Below, one piece after another: positions 1 through 7,116 of a stretch of DNA of 64,000 nucleotides. Position numbers and translations under genes: made by a program. Numbering within the stretch: position 1 is the stretch's first letter; every line of letters begins with the position of its first letter. Source of the stretch: Streptomyces sp. NBC_00414 (lineage in GTDB: Bacteria; Actinomycetota; Actinomycetes; Streptomycetales; Streptomycetaceae); the NCBI RefSeq assembly GCF_036038375.1, contig NZ_CP107935.1, positions 9,424,001 through 9,488,000 on the forward strand, in the 5' to 3' direction. The notes below the pieces were generated by a model that had not been told where the DNA came from, searched no databases, and worked only from the letters and a program-made list of their open reading frames with translations.

Positions 1-5
1 GCCAT
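1..5 (-). CDS. start of a gene running off the left edge (possible anti-sigma factor)
   Basis: Only an ATG (5 down to 3) and two further bases are inside the window. The ATG follows the TGA of the ECF sigma gene after one base, so the two genes are almost certainly cotranscribed. ECF sigma genes are very often followed by their anti-sigma gene, which is the only reason for the guess; no product can be read here. Confidence 0.3.
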
Positions 6-6
6 G

Positions 7-636
7 TCAGCCGCCCGCTTCGCGGCGCAGCCCGTGCCGCAACTGGTGCAGCCCGCGGCGGGCGTGGCTCTTGACGGTCCCCAGCGGCATACCGGTGCGC
101 CGGGCGATCTGCGTCTGGGTGAGGTCCTCGTAGAAGGCGAGGCGCAGAACCCGCTGCTGGGTGCTGGGCAGCTTGGCCATCTCGCGTCCCACCAGCACCC
201 GGTCGAGCACGGACTCGGGCCGCTCCTGCCCGGGATCGGCCAGCACCAGGACGGCCCCCGCCGAGGCGACGAGTTCGGCGCGTCGGGTCCGGGCCGCGAG
301 GGCGTCGGCGATCTTGCGCTTGGTGATTCCGACGATCCAGCCGACGATCGCGCCCCGCTCGGGCCGGTAGCCGTGACGGCCGCGCCAGATGCCCAGGAAG
401 ACCTGCTGGGTGACGTCCTCCGCCTCCCTGTCGTCACCCAGCGCACGCCGGGCGAGCGTGTGCACCAGGGGCGACCACCGGTCGTGGGCGGCGGCGAGAC
501 AGGACTCGTCGCCGCCCACCAGGCCCCGGGCCACCTCCGCGTCGGTGAGCGGCTCCTCCAGCAGCACCCGCCGGGGCGCGGACATCCGCGCGGACAGCTG
601 CTCGGGCATCGGTTGTCCGGTCGTGTGTCCGGTCAT
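7..636 (-). CDS. ECF-family RNA polymerase sigma factor
   Basis: A 209-residue alternative sigma factor that would direct RNA polymerase to a stress or light regulon. Region 2 is seen at about residues 55-120 with the motif EDVTQQVFLGIW (73-84), and region 4 at about 155-203 with the helix-turn-helix LTQTQIARRTGMPLGTVKS. The ATG has an AGGAG about 9 bases upstream. The next gene starts one base after the stop, as expected for a sigma/anti-sigma pair. The gene diverges from a MerR/B12-type regulator, an arrangement like the litR-litS light-response pair of Streptomyces; that functional link is inferred from context. The ECF subgroup was not determined. Confidence 0.88.
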   Translation of the reverse strand: MTGHTTGQPMPEQLSARMSAPRRVLLEEPLTDAEVARGLVGGDESCLAAAHDRWSPLVHTLARRALGDDREAEDVTQQVFLGIWRGRHGYRPERGAIVGWIVGITKRKIADALAARTRRAELVASAGAVLVLADPGQERPESVLDRVLVGREMAKLPSTQQRVLRLAFYEDLTQTQIARRTGMPLGTVKSHARRGLHQLRHGLRREAGG

Positions 637-830
637 GGCTCACGGCTCCTAGCCTCGGACGACGGCGTCCCGGCCGCGCGGGGCGGCCCTGTACGGCACC
701 TCCGGACCGCGGCAGTACGGTCCCGGGATGTCGGTCCGGGGCATCCCGCGCATCGCCTCGGTGCGGTCATCGTGGGAGCGAGTGGGCAAAGGCATCAAAC
801 CGCGTCGATTCTGCGTCGTATAGTCGCTCC
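637..830. promoter_or_regulatory. divergent promoter region of ECF sigma and MerR/B12 genes
   Basis: This 194-base gap must hold promoters for both divergent genes. On the forward strand TATAGT at 819-824 sits 6 bases before the regulator ATG, and no ribosome-binding site is visible, so the regulator mRNA may be leaderless. No convincing -35 was found. GTACGG occurs at about 714 and again near 715-720 in the form AGTACGG, but no clear operator was identified. Confidence 0.4.
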
Positions 831-2030
831 ATGGATGAGCCGAGGGGGAAACCCGCGCCGGAACCGACGTCCGAATCGACGGGTGAGCCGGTCGGTACGG
901 GGATCACGACCGGGGGCCTGGCCCGCCGGCTCGGGGTCTCGCCGACCACGCTGCGCTCGTGGGACCGCCGGTACGGATTGGGCCCCGCGGTCCGTGCGGA
1001 CGGGCGGCACCGCCGCTGGACCCCCCAGGACGTGGCGGTGCTGGAGGCGATGTGCCGCCTCACCTCGGCCGGAGTGCCACCCGCCGAGGCGGCACGCGCC
1101 GCCAGAGCGGGAGCCACCGGAACGATGGCCGCCACTGACGGAGCCCGTGCGGCCACTTCAGGCCGGTCGGAGAACGACCGGGCCCTCAGTGGGAACGACC
1201 GGGCCCTCACGGCGGACGATCGGGTCCTCACGGTGGCCGACCGGTCCCTCACGGTGGCAGGCCTGTCACCGGCGGCGGGGCCCGCTGCCGCGCCGCCCTC
1301 GTCCGACGACCGGACGTCCGGGAGCGGCCGGCGCTCGCAGGCGGCGGGGACTCTGCCCCTCGGCGATGTGCGCCAGGAATGCCGTGGACTGGCCAGGGCG
1401 GCCGTGCGGCTCGACGCCCCGGCCGTGGACGGCCAGCTGGCCTCGGCCGTCGAGCGGTACGGCCTCGCCGTCGCCTGGGAGGAGGTGATGGTGCCGACCC
1501 TGCACGCCGTCGGGCGCAAGTGGGCGTCGTCCGGTGACCGCTATGTCGAGGTCGAGCACCTGCTGTCCTGGCACATCTCCACCGCGCTCCGCCGTGTCAC
1601 CCCGGTCTTGCGGACGGTCGTGTCGGACACCACGCCGGGGCCCGTGGTCCTGGCCTGCGTGCCGGGTGAGCAGCACACCCTGCCGCTGGAGGCGCTCAAC
1701 GCCGGGCTCACGGAACACGGCATGCCCACCCGGATGTTCGGCGCGGCGGTGCCGGCGGAAGCGCTCACCGCGGCGGTACGCCGCCTGGGACCCGCGTCGG
1801 TCGTCCTGTGGGCCCAGGCACGCTCCACGGCGAGCCTCCCCCTGGCCCGGCACGTCGCCGCCACCCAGTGGGGCGTGCGGGGCGCGCGCAGGCATCCGAT
1901 GGTCGTCCTCGGCGGCCCCGGGTGGGCGGGCCGTTCGGCCCAGGGCATGCTCCGGCCGCCGAGCCTGAAGGAGGCCCTGTCCGTCATCACGGCCCGCCAG
2001 GGGAGCGGCCTACCGGGGCCGGTGGGCTGA
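831..2030 (+). CDS. MerR-family regulator with B12-binding-type domain (LitR/CarH-like)
   Basis: A 399-residue transcription factor. The N-terminal MerR helix-turn-helix lies at about residues 24-85 (TTGGLARRLGVSPTTLRSWD). A low-complexity linker contains four heptad repeats at 115-142. The C-terminal half (180-395) resembles the helical cap and cobalamin-binding domain of LitR/CarH photoreceptors. Trp231 and Glu242-His243 match the cap motif, although with ten rather than nine residues between Trp and Glu-His. His282 in GEQHTLP could be the lower cobalt ligand. Neighbouring ECF and photolyase genes support light-dependent control. Whether it binds adenosylcobalamin is not shown. Confidence 0.82.
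   Translation: MDEPRGKPAPEPTSESTGEPVGTGITTGGLARRLGVSPTTLRSWDRRYGLGPAVRADGRHRRWTPQDVAVLEAMCRLTSAGVPPAEAARAARAGATGTMAATDGARAATSGRSENDRALSGNDRALTADDRVLTVADRSLTVAGLSPAAGPAAAPPSSDDRTSGSGRRSQAAGTLPLGDVRQECRGLARAAVRLDAPAVDGQLASAVERYGLAVAWEEVMVPTLHAVGRKWASSGDRYVEVEHLLSWHISTALRRVTPVLRTVVSDTTPGPVVLACVPGEQHTLPLEALNAGLTEHGMPTRMFGAAVPAEALTAAVRRLGPASVVLWAQARSTASLPLARHVAATQWGVRGARRHPMVVLGGPGWAGRSAQGMLRPPSLKEALSVITARQGSGLPGPVG
1173..1256 (+). repeat. four 21-bp coding repeats in the MerR linker
   Basis: The linker between the DNA-binding and sensor domains is built of NDRALSG, NDRALTA, DDRVLTV and ADRSLTV in direct succession (residues 115-142). The 21-base units are clearly related but diverged at the DNA level, suggesting tandem duplication. 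A role in linker length is inference. Confidence 0.85.
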
Positions 2031-2034
2031 CGGG

Positions 2035-2082
2035 CCGACAAGCAGGCGGGCCGACAAGCAGGCGGGCCGACAAGCAGGCGGG
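2035..2082. repeat. three perfect 16-bp tandem repeats between convergent genes
   Basis: The unit CCGACAAGCAGGCGGG occurs three times without interruption directly after the regulator stop codon, in the gap before the convergent photolyase gene. No spacers separate the copies. A similar 16-bp periodic array lies at 5621-5716. Confidence 0.95.
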
Positions 2083-2119
2083 CCGGGGGACCGGTGGGGC
2101 AGAGGGGCCGGTGGTCGGC

Positions 2120-3493
2120 TCAGCCGCGTCCGCGGGCGTGCCTGAAACGCGCCAGCGCGTCGGAGAGGTCGACGACGGGCTCGGGATAGTCGTAGGCGGC
2201 CCGTTCGGGCCCCTTGAGTTTCCACGGCTCGTGCACGGCGGCTCCGGCGAGCCCTTCGAGTTCGGGCACCCAGCGCCGTACGTACGCGCCGTCGGGGTCG
2301 TACCGCTTGGCCTGGACGACCGGGTTGAGGACCCGGTTGGGCCGGCTGTCGGTGCCCGTCCCCGCCACCCACTGCCAGTTGAGCTGGTTGTTGGCGATGT
2401 CGCCGTCGACGAGGAGTCCGAGGAAGTGGTCGGCGCCCACCCGCCAGTCGACGTACAGCGTCTTGGCGAGGAAGCTCGCCGTCAGCAGGCGTCCCCGGTT
2501 GTGCATCCAGCCCTCGTGCCGCAGCTGCCGCATGGCCGCGTCGACCACGGGATAACCGGTGCGCCCCTCCTTCCAGTCCTCGATCTCCTGCCGGGCCGAG
2601 TCCGGTGACCGCCACAGGTCGTTCCGTGTGCGGTAGTCCTGCGTGGAGGCGGCCGGCCGCGCGGCCAGCACCTGGTGGTGGAAGTCCCGCCACGCGAGCT
2701 GCCGTACGAAGGCGTCGGCGCCCGGCCCGCCCGCCTTCCGGGCCCGGTGGACGAGTTCGACGGCGGACAGCGTGCCGAAGTGGAGGTGCGGGGAGAGGCG
2801 CGAGGTGGCGTCCCCGGCCAGATCGTCGTGGCCCTCCACGTACGAGTGGATCCCGTTCCGGAGCCAGGCCGTGAGCCGTTTCCTGCCCTCCCGCTCGCCG
2901 CCCTTGGCGAGCCCCGCGGACAGGCCGGAAAGCTCCGCGCGCTCCGGGAGCCGCTCCGAACCGACGTCCTCCGGTACGCGCACCGAGCGGGGCACGCCGA
3001 GCACCTGACGCTGGTGATGCCGCTCCCAGCGGCGGAAGTACGGGGTGAAGACGGCGAAGTGGTCCGAGGAGACCGGGGTGACCTCGCCCGGAGCCAGCGC
3101 GGTGACCACCTCGTCGTGGACGTGCAGCCGTCGCCCGTCGCCCTCCAGGGCGGCTCTGAGCAGCTGCTCCCGCCGGTGGGCGTAGGCGGACACCCCGGCG
3201 GCCATGTGCACCTCGTCGGCGTCCGTCTCGGTGACCACCTTGCACACCTCGTCGACGAGGTCGCCCGAGCGGTGCACCAGCCGGCCGCCGCGTTCGCGCA
3301 GACCCGCGTCCAGGTCCCGCAGACAGTCGGCGAGGAACGCCAGCCGGTTGGGGGCGGCGAAGCCGGCCCTGTCGACGGCCCGGTCGCGTACGAAGAGGGG
3401 CACCACCGTGCGCGAGCCGTCGAGCGCCGCGTGCAGCGGCGGATGATCGTGCAGCCGCAGGTCGGAGGTGAACAGGACGACCGAGACGTTCAT
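2120..3493 (-). CDS. phr: deoxyribodipyrimidine photo-lyase (class I type)
   Basis: A 457-residue light-driven DNA repair enzyme that splits pyrimidine dimers using FADH-. The ATG at 3493 gives the usual N terminus MNVSVVLFTSDLRLHDHPPL of the antenna-binding domain; the upstream open frame lacks family similarity. The C-terminal FAD domain is well preserved, with the stretch GYPVVDAAMRQL followed by GWMHNRGR, DWRVGADHF and DIANNQLNWQWVAGTG. The frame ends in the expected helical region. It lies downstream of the SDR gene on the same strand (233-base gap) and converges on the MerR/B12 regulator. Photolyases are classic targets of LitR/CarH-type control. The antenna chromophore cannot be predicted. 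Confidence 0.93.
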   Translation of the reverse strand: MNVSVVLFTSDLRLHDHPPLHAALDGSRTVVPLFVRDRAVDRAGFAAPNRLAFLADCLRDLDAGLRERGGRLVHRSGDLVDEVCKVVTETDADEVHMAAGVSAYAHRREQLLRAALEGDGRRLHVHDEVVTALAPGEVTPVSSDHFAVFTPYFRRWERHHQRQVLGVPRSVRVPEDVGSERLPERAELSGLSAGLAKGGEREGRKRLTAWLRNGIHSYVEGHDDLAGDATSRLSPHLHFGTLSAVELVHRARKAGGPGADAFVRQLAWRDFHHQVLAARPAASTQDYRTRNDLWRSPDSARQEIEDWKEGRTGYPVVDAAMRQLRHEGWMHNRGRLLTASFLAKTLYVDWRVGADHFLGLLVDGDIANNQLNWQWVAGTGTDSRPNRVLNPVVQAKRYDPDGAYVRRWVPELEGLAGAAVHEPWKLKGPERAAYDYPEPVVDLSDALARFRHARGRG

Positions 3494-3726
3494 GACGGGA
3501 CTCCGGGACGACGGAACGGAACGAGAGAGAGTGGGGGTGAGGGCGGGGGCGGAAGCGGAGACCGGGCAGGGGCGGAGCGGGGTGAGCCGGGCCCTGGTGC
3601 CTTCGGCCACGAAGTACTTCCGGACCGGGACGCCCGACGGATGCGACTGTCACCCCACGGATGCGGCCGTCACGCCACGATGCCGCTGCTGTCGGGCCGA
3701 GGACGAGGCGTGTGGCGGGCCGGGCG

Positions 3727-5259
3727 TCAACCCGCGGATGTGCGTGTCGGCACCGCCGTCGCGGGGCCCGTCCTGGCGGCGGTGAGCGCGATGTTGCGGG
3801 CCATGCCGCCGAAGACGAGCGCGTGGAACGGCGACACGCTCCACCAGTAGGCGTGGCCGAGCAGCCCGTGCGGGTGGAAGAGGGCGCGCTGGCGGTAGCG
3901 GACCCGGCCGTCGTCGTCGGTGTCGGCGTACATCTCCAGCCAGGCCAGGCCCGGCAGACGCATCTCGGCCCGCAGTCGCAGCAGCCGGCCCGGTTCGATC
4001 TCCTCCACACGCCAGAAGTCGAGCGAGTCGCCGACCCGCAGATGTGCGGCGTCGCGGCGCCCGCGGCGCAGGCCCACGCCGCCGACCAGCCGGTCGAGGA
4101 GGCCGCGCGCCGCCCACGCGAGCGGGAAGGAGTACCAGCCGTTGTCGCCGCCGATGCCCTCGATCACCCGCCACAGGGCCTCGGGCGAGGCGTCGACGAC
4201 GCGTTCGCGCCGGTCCGTGTAGAGGCTGCCGCCCGCCCAGTCGGGGTCCGTGGGCAGCGGGTCGCTGGGGGCGCCGGGCACCGAGGCGGACGACCAGCGG
4301 GTGGTGACCTGAGCGTCCTGGATGCGTTGCAGGGCGAGGCCCACCGCCTCGTCGAAGGGGATCGGTCGGCCCGGCAGGTCGGGCACGTACCGGGCGATGT
4401 CGTGCTCGTGGCAGACGACCTCGTGGCGCAGCGACTCGGTCAGCGGGCGCGCGATGGACCGCGGTACGGGTGTCACCAGGCCGATCCAGTGGCTGGAGAG
4501 CGTCGGCGTCAGGATGGGCACGGGCAGGATCAGCCGCCGGGGCAGGCCCGCCACGGCCGCGTACCTCACCATCATCTCCCGGTACGTCAGGGTCTCCGGG
4601 CCGCCGATGTCGAAGGCCCTGCTGACGTCGTCCGGCATCCGCGCGCTGCCCACGAGGGTGCGCAGGACGTCCCGTACGGCGATCGGCTGGATCCGTGTGT
4701 GGACCCAGTTGGGGGTGACCATGACCGGCAGCCGCTCGGTGAGGTACCGCAGCATCTCGAAGGAGGCCGAGCCCGAACCGATGATGACCGCCGCCCGCAG
4801 CACGGTCGTCGGGACACCGGAGTCCAGCAGGATGCGGCCGACCTCGGCACGGGAGCGCAGATGCGCCGACAGTTCCCGGTCCGGCACCCCGGCGGGGGTG
4901 AGCCCGCCCAGATAGACGATCCGGCGCACGCCCGCCGCGCGGGCCTGTTCCCCGAAGATCCGCGCCGCTTCGCGGTCGGTCCTCTCGAAGCCCTTGCCCG
5001 TGCCCATCGCGTGCACCAGGTAGTACGCGACATCGATGTCCCGCATCGCGGCGGCGACCGAGTCGGCGTCCGTGACGTCACCGCGCACGACCTCGGCGTC
5101 ACCCGCCCACGGATGGTCCCGGAGCGCGCCGGGGGTGCGGGCCACGCAGCGCACACGGTGTCCCTCGGCGAGGAGCTCCGGGACCAGGCGGCCTCCGATG
5201 TACCCCGTCGCGCCCGTCACCAGGCAGCGCAGCCCGGCTCCGGCGATGTCACCGCTCAT
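3727..5259 (-). CDS. NAD(P)-binding SDR-type protein with C-terminal DUF2867
   Basis: A 510-residue protein of two parts. Residues 10-330 form an atypical short-chain dehydrogenase/NmrA-like Rossmann domain with TGATGYIG at 15-22. The C-terminal part (about 350-500) resembles DUF2867, a START-like fold, with the stretch DGRVRYRQRALFHPHGLLGHAYWW quoted here only as RALFHPHGLLGHAYWW. The start at 5259 is chosen because the Rossmann strand begins at once. Proteins of this architecture commonly neighbour photolyase genes in actinomycetes; the substrate is unknown. It may share a transcript with phr. Confidence 0.85.
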   Translation of the reverse strand: MSGDIAGAGLRCLVTGATGYIGGRLVPELLAEGHRVRCVARTPGALRDHPWAGDAEVVRGDVTDADSVAAAMRDIDVAYYLVHAMGTGKGFERTDREAARIFGEQARAAGVRRIVYLGGLTPAGVPDRELSAHLRSRAEVGRILLDSGVPTTVLRAAVIIGSGSASFEMLRYLTERLPVMVTPNWVHTRIQPIAVRDVLRTLVGSARMPDDVSRAFDIGGPETLTYREMMVRYAAVAGLPRRLILPVPILTPTLSSHWIGLVTPVPRSIARPLTESLRHEVVCHEHDIARYVPDLPGRPIPFDEAVGLALQRIQDAQVTTRWSSASVPGAPSDPLPTDPDWAGGSLYTDRRERVVDASPEALWRVIEGIGGDNGWYSFPLAWAARGLLDRLVGGVGLRRGRRDAAHLRVGDSLDFWRVEEIEPGRLLRLRAEMRLPGLAWLEMYADTDDDGRVRYRQRALFHPHGLLGHAYWWSVSPFHALVFGGMARNIALTAARTGPATAVPTRTSAG

Positions 5260-5380
5260 GGTGTTCCGGCCCTTCTGTTCGGTTGCGTCCCGCCCTGTTC
5301 CGGCGTCCTCCCCGTGATCCCTTCCCCGTGGAAGCCTTCGCCGGATGCGCCGAGTGGGCCACACGGTGCGTCCGGCTGCA

Positions 5381-5390
5381 GTACATGTAC
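5381..5390. promoter_or_regulatory. 10-bp palindrome GTACATGTAC in divergent promoter region
   Basis: A perfect palindrome with TACA/TGTA half-sites lies 122 bases upstream of the SDR start and 63 bases upstream of a small forward gene. TACA/TGTA-type sites are reported for B12-dependent MerR photoreceptors, so this is a candidate operator for the neighbouring regulator. The assignment is inferred from motif and neighbourhood. Confidence 0.4.
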
Positions 5391-5452
5391 GTGTCGATCG
5401 GGGGCAGACGAGTTTCTGCAGAGACGTCGGTTCACACGGAAGGTCGGTCGTC

Positions 5453-5620
5453 ATGGGTGCGAAGGTGCTTGAGATGTTTCCCGCGGGAGCCCCGCGTGGA
5501 TCGTGGCCCGCCGAGGAGTACGCGGCACGTCGTCGTGCCGAGGGCGAGCCCGCGGCCGTGGTGATGGACCTGGAGTCGGACGCGTTCCTCGTGGTGGTTC
5601 CGGCGGGCGAAGGGGACTGA
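5453..5620 (+). CDS. small hypothetical protein (55 aa)
   Basis: An ATG with AAGG about 9 bases upstream opens a 55-residue frame beginning MGAKVLEMFPAGAPRGSWPA and ending VVVPAGEGD. Codon use is typical for the genome. It is divergent from the SDR gene and may share its control region. No domain is recognised; a role linked to the photolyase region is only suggested by position. Confidence 0.55.
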   Translation: MGAKVLEMFPAGAPRGSWPAEEYAARRRAEGEPAAVVMDLESDAFLVVVPAGEGD

Positions 5621-5716
5621 CCCTCCGTAGGTCAGGCCTTCCGTACGTCGAGCCGTCCGCATGTGAGACCTTCCGTACGTGAGGCCTTCCGTACGTGGGG
5701 CCGTCCGTACGTCAAG
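5621..5716. repeat. six 16-bp tandem repeats ending in the LysR stop codon
   Basis: Six direct units start at 5621, 5637, 5653, 5669, 5685 and 5701. The typical unit is CCTTCCGTACGTGAGG; the CGTACGT core is kept in four of six. The last unit overlaps the LysR stop codon (5712-5714). The array fills the gap between two convergent genes. It could form alternative hairpins through the CGTACG palindromes. Confidence 0.92.
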
Positions 5717-6644
5717 TGGCTTCGGCCGTCGTCCCGCTCATCGTCCCGCCGAGTGCCGCCGCCCGGCGCACGAACACCTCGTGCAGGTCGTGCGCGGCCC
5801 GTGGCACCGAGTCCGCCCGGCGCCGCTGGAGCATCAGCAGCACCCGGGTCGAGTCGCCGGCCAGCGGGCGGCAGGTGATCGCTCCCTGCCGGGTCAGCGG
5901 ATCGTCGATCACACTGAAGTCGGGCAGCACCGTGGCACCCAGGCCCTCCGAGACCATCAGCTTGCCCATCTCCGCACCGTCGGTGGAGTAGGAGAAGGAC
6001 GGCTCACGGTTCCCCAGGAGCCGGTGGACGAACCGGTTCATCACATAGCCGGAGCGCATGGCGATGAGCGGCTGCGTGAGCAGGTCGGACACGGTCACCA
6101 CGGACAGCGACGCCAGCGGACTGCCGGGCCGGACGCACACCACCGGCCGCCCCCACAGCAACTCCGTGTACTCGAAGTCGGCGGCCACGTCGTCGCCCTC
6201 CAGATGGTTCACCAGGCCCAGGTCGAAGCCGCCCTCCAGAAGGGTCCGGTGGATGTCCGACTGCTGCGCGCCCACCACCTCCACCTGGGTCTCCGGATGC
6301 GAGTCGCGGAACTCCCGCACGGCCGGAAACAGGAGCGGGACCGTCGCCGCGTTCACCGTGCCCACGCGCACCATGCGGCTGATGCGGTGCTGCTCGCCCG
6401 CCGCGCCCCGCAGCCGGTCCACCGCCTCCAGCACATTGATGATGTGGGGCAGCAGCTCCCGTCCCTCCGCGCTCATCTTCGCCCCGGAGCGTTTCCGCTC
6501 CAGGAGGTCGACCCCGAGTTCCCGTTCGAGATTGCGGACGGTCTCGCTCAACGCGGGCTGCGAGAGGTGGAGTTCCTCGGCGGCCCGGCGCAGCGAGCCG
6601 AGCCGGGTGACCGCCGTGATGTATTCCAGCTGCTCTATTCGCAC
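5712..6644 (-). CDS. LysR-family transcriptional regulator, probable sulfur-gene regulator
   Basis: A 310-residue regulator. The winged helix-turn-helix is at residues 1-60 (EQLEYITAVTRLGSLRRAAE then LSQPALSETVRNLE), followed by an effector-binding domain to the end. The GTG at 6644 matches the usual family start; an upstream GTG at 6695 would add 17 residues. It diverges from the leader peptide and the organosulfur operon, so it most likely controls them, with sulfate, an APS-like compound or a sulfonate as signal (inference). The stop codon lies inside a tandem repeat. Confidence 0.88.
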   Translation of the reverse strand: MRIEQLEYITAVTRLGSLRRAAEELHLSQPALSETVRNLERELGVDLLERKRSGAKMSAEGRELLPHIINVLEAVDRLRGAAGEQHRISRMVRVGTVNAATVPLLFPAVREFRDSHPETQVEVVGAQQSDIHRTLLEGGFDLGLVNHLEGDDVAADFEYTELLWGRPVVCVRPGSPLASLSVVTVSDLLTQPLIAMRSGYVMNRFVHRLLGNREPSFSYSTDGAEMGKLMVSEGLGATVLPDFSVIDDPLTRQGAITCRPLAGDSTRVLLMLQRRRADSVPRAAHDLHEVFVRRAAALGGTMSGTTAEAT

Positions 6645-6744
6645 CCCGTCAGAATGCGGGTCTCCCACTGCGCTGTTCAAGGGTTGCCCTGTCACGCCTT
6701 CGTGAAATTCGCCGGTCCGGGATGCGAGACCGATCGGGTATTCC

Positions 6745-6774
6745 TTGACGGTCCGGACCGCCGGCTGCCACGAT
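6745..6774 (+). promoter_or_regulatory. probable housekeeping-type promoter of the leader and sulfur operon
   Basis: TTGACG (6745-6750) is followed after 18 bases by CACGAT (6769-6774). Transcription would start at about 6781-6782, exactly at the first ATG of the leader peptide, predicting a leaderless transcript. The region between this and the LysR gene is short enough for LysR binding. Confidence 0.5.
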
Positions 6775-6781
6775 CGAGCAC

Positions 6782-6865
6782 ATGATGATGCGACTGGACC
6801 TCACGCGGCGACGCCATGTCGACCTCTCGCGTGTCTCCAGTGCCGCCTGTTGCTCCGTGGCCTGA
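6782..6865 (+). CDS. cysteine-containing leader peptide (attenuator uORF)
   Basis: A 27-residue frame with three consecutive ATG codons reads MMMRLDLTRRRHVDLSRVSS followed by AACCSVA. The core MRLDLTRRR...VDLSRVSS resembles the short leader peptides found upstream of sulfur-assimilation genes in actinobacteria, where consecutive Cys codons stall ribosomes when cysteinyl-tRNA is scarce and allow read-through into the operon. Two adjacent Cys codons (6848-6853) lie just before the stop. No ribosome-binding site precedes it, consistent with leaderless translation. It lies 251 bases upstream of sfnG. Confidence 0.82.
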   Translation: MMMRLDLTRRRHVDLSRVSSAACCSVA

Positions 6866-7116
6866 CCTTCCGGATCCGCGGCCCGATTCGCCGGGTCCGC
6901 CGCGCCCCAGCCGTTCCTTCCGAGGCGCGAACCTTCCACGGCGCGCTCCCTCGACCGCGCGTCCCCGCCACGACTGTCGACCCGCCGCGGATCGCTCCCG
7001 ATCCCTGTCGCCCGCCGTGAGACGTATTCCGCCGCCCGAATTCGACGATTCACCGAACGCCGCTGAATCGGCCCCCTGAATTCGGTCTGCCCGAATTCCC
7101 GCAACAGGAGTTCCTC
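6866..7116 (+). promoter_or_regulatory. leader region between Cys peptide and sfnG
   Basis: This GC-rich 251-base stretch has no gene. It contains short inverted repeats, for example GGCCCG and CGGGTC around 6882-6900, and three GAATTC motifs between about 7035 and 7095. It is where an attenuator would lie, but terminator and antiterminator pairs need folding to define. AGGAG at 7106-7110 is the sfnG ribosome-binding site. Confidence 0.4.

Noticed and set aside
2010..4010. Very long open frame antisense to the photolyase and continuing past it
   Set aside because: It is a GC-driven shadow with Arg/Gly/Pro-rich composition and no domain; the photolyase frame is unambiguous.
5621..5716. CRISPR array
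   Set aside because: Units are only 16 bp, directly adjacent with no spacers, and no cas genes are present.
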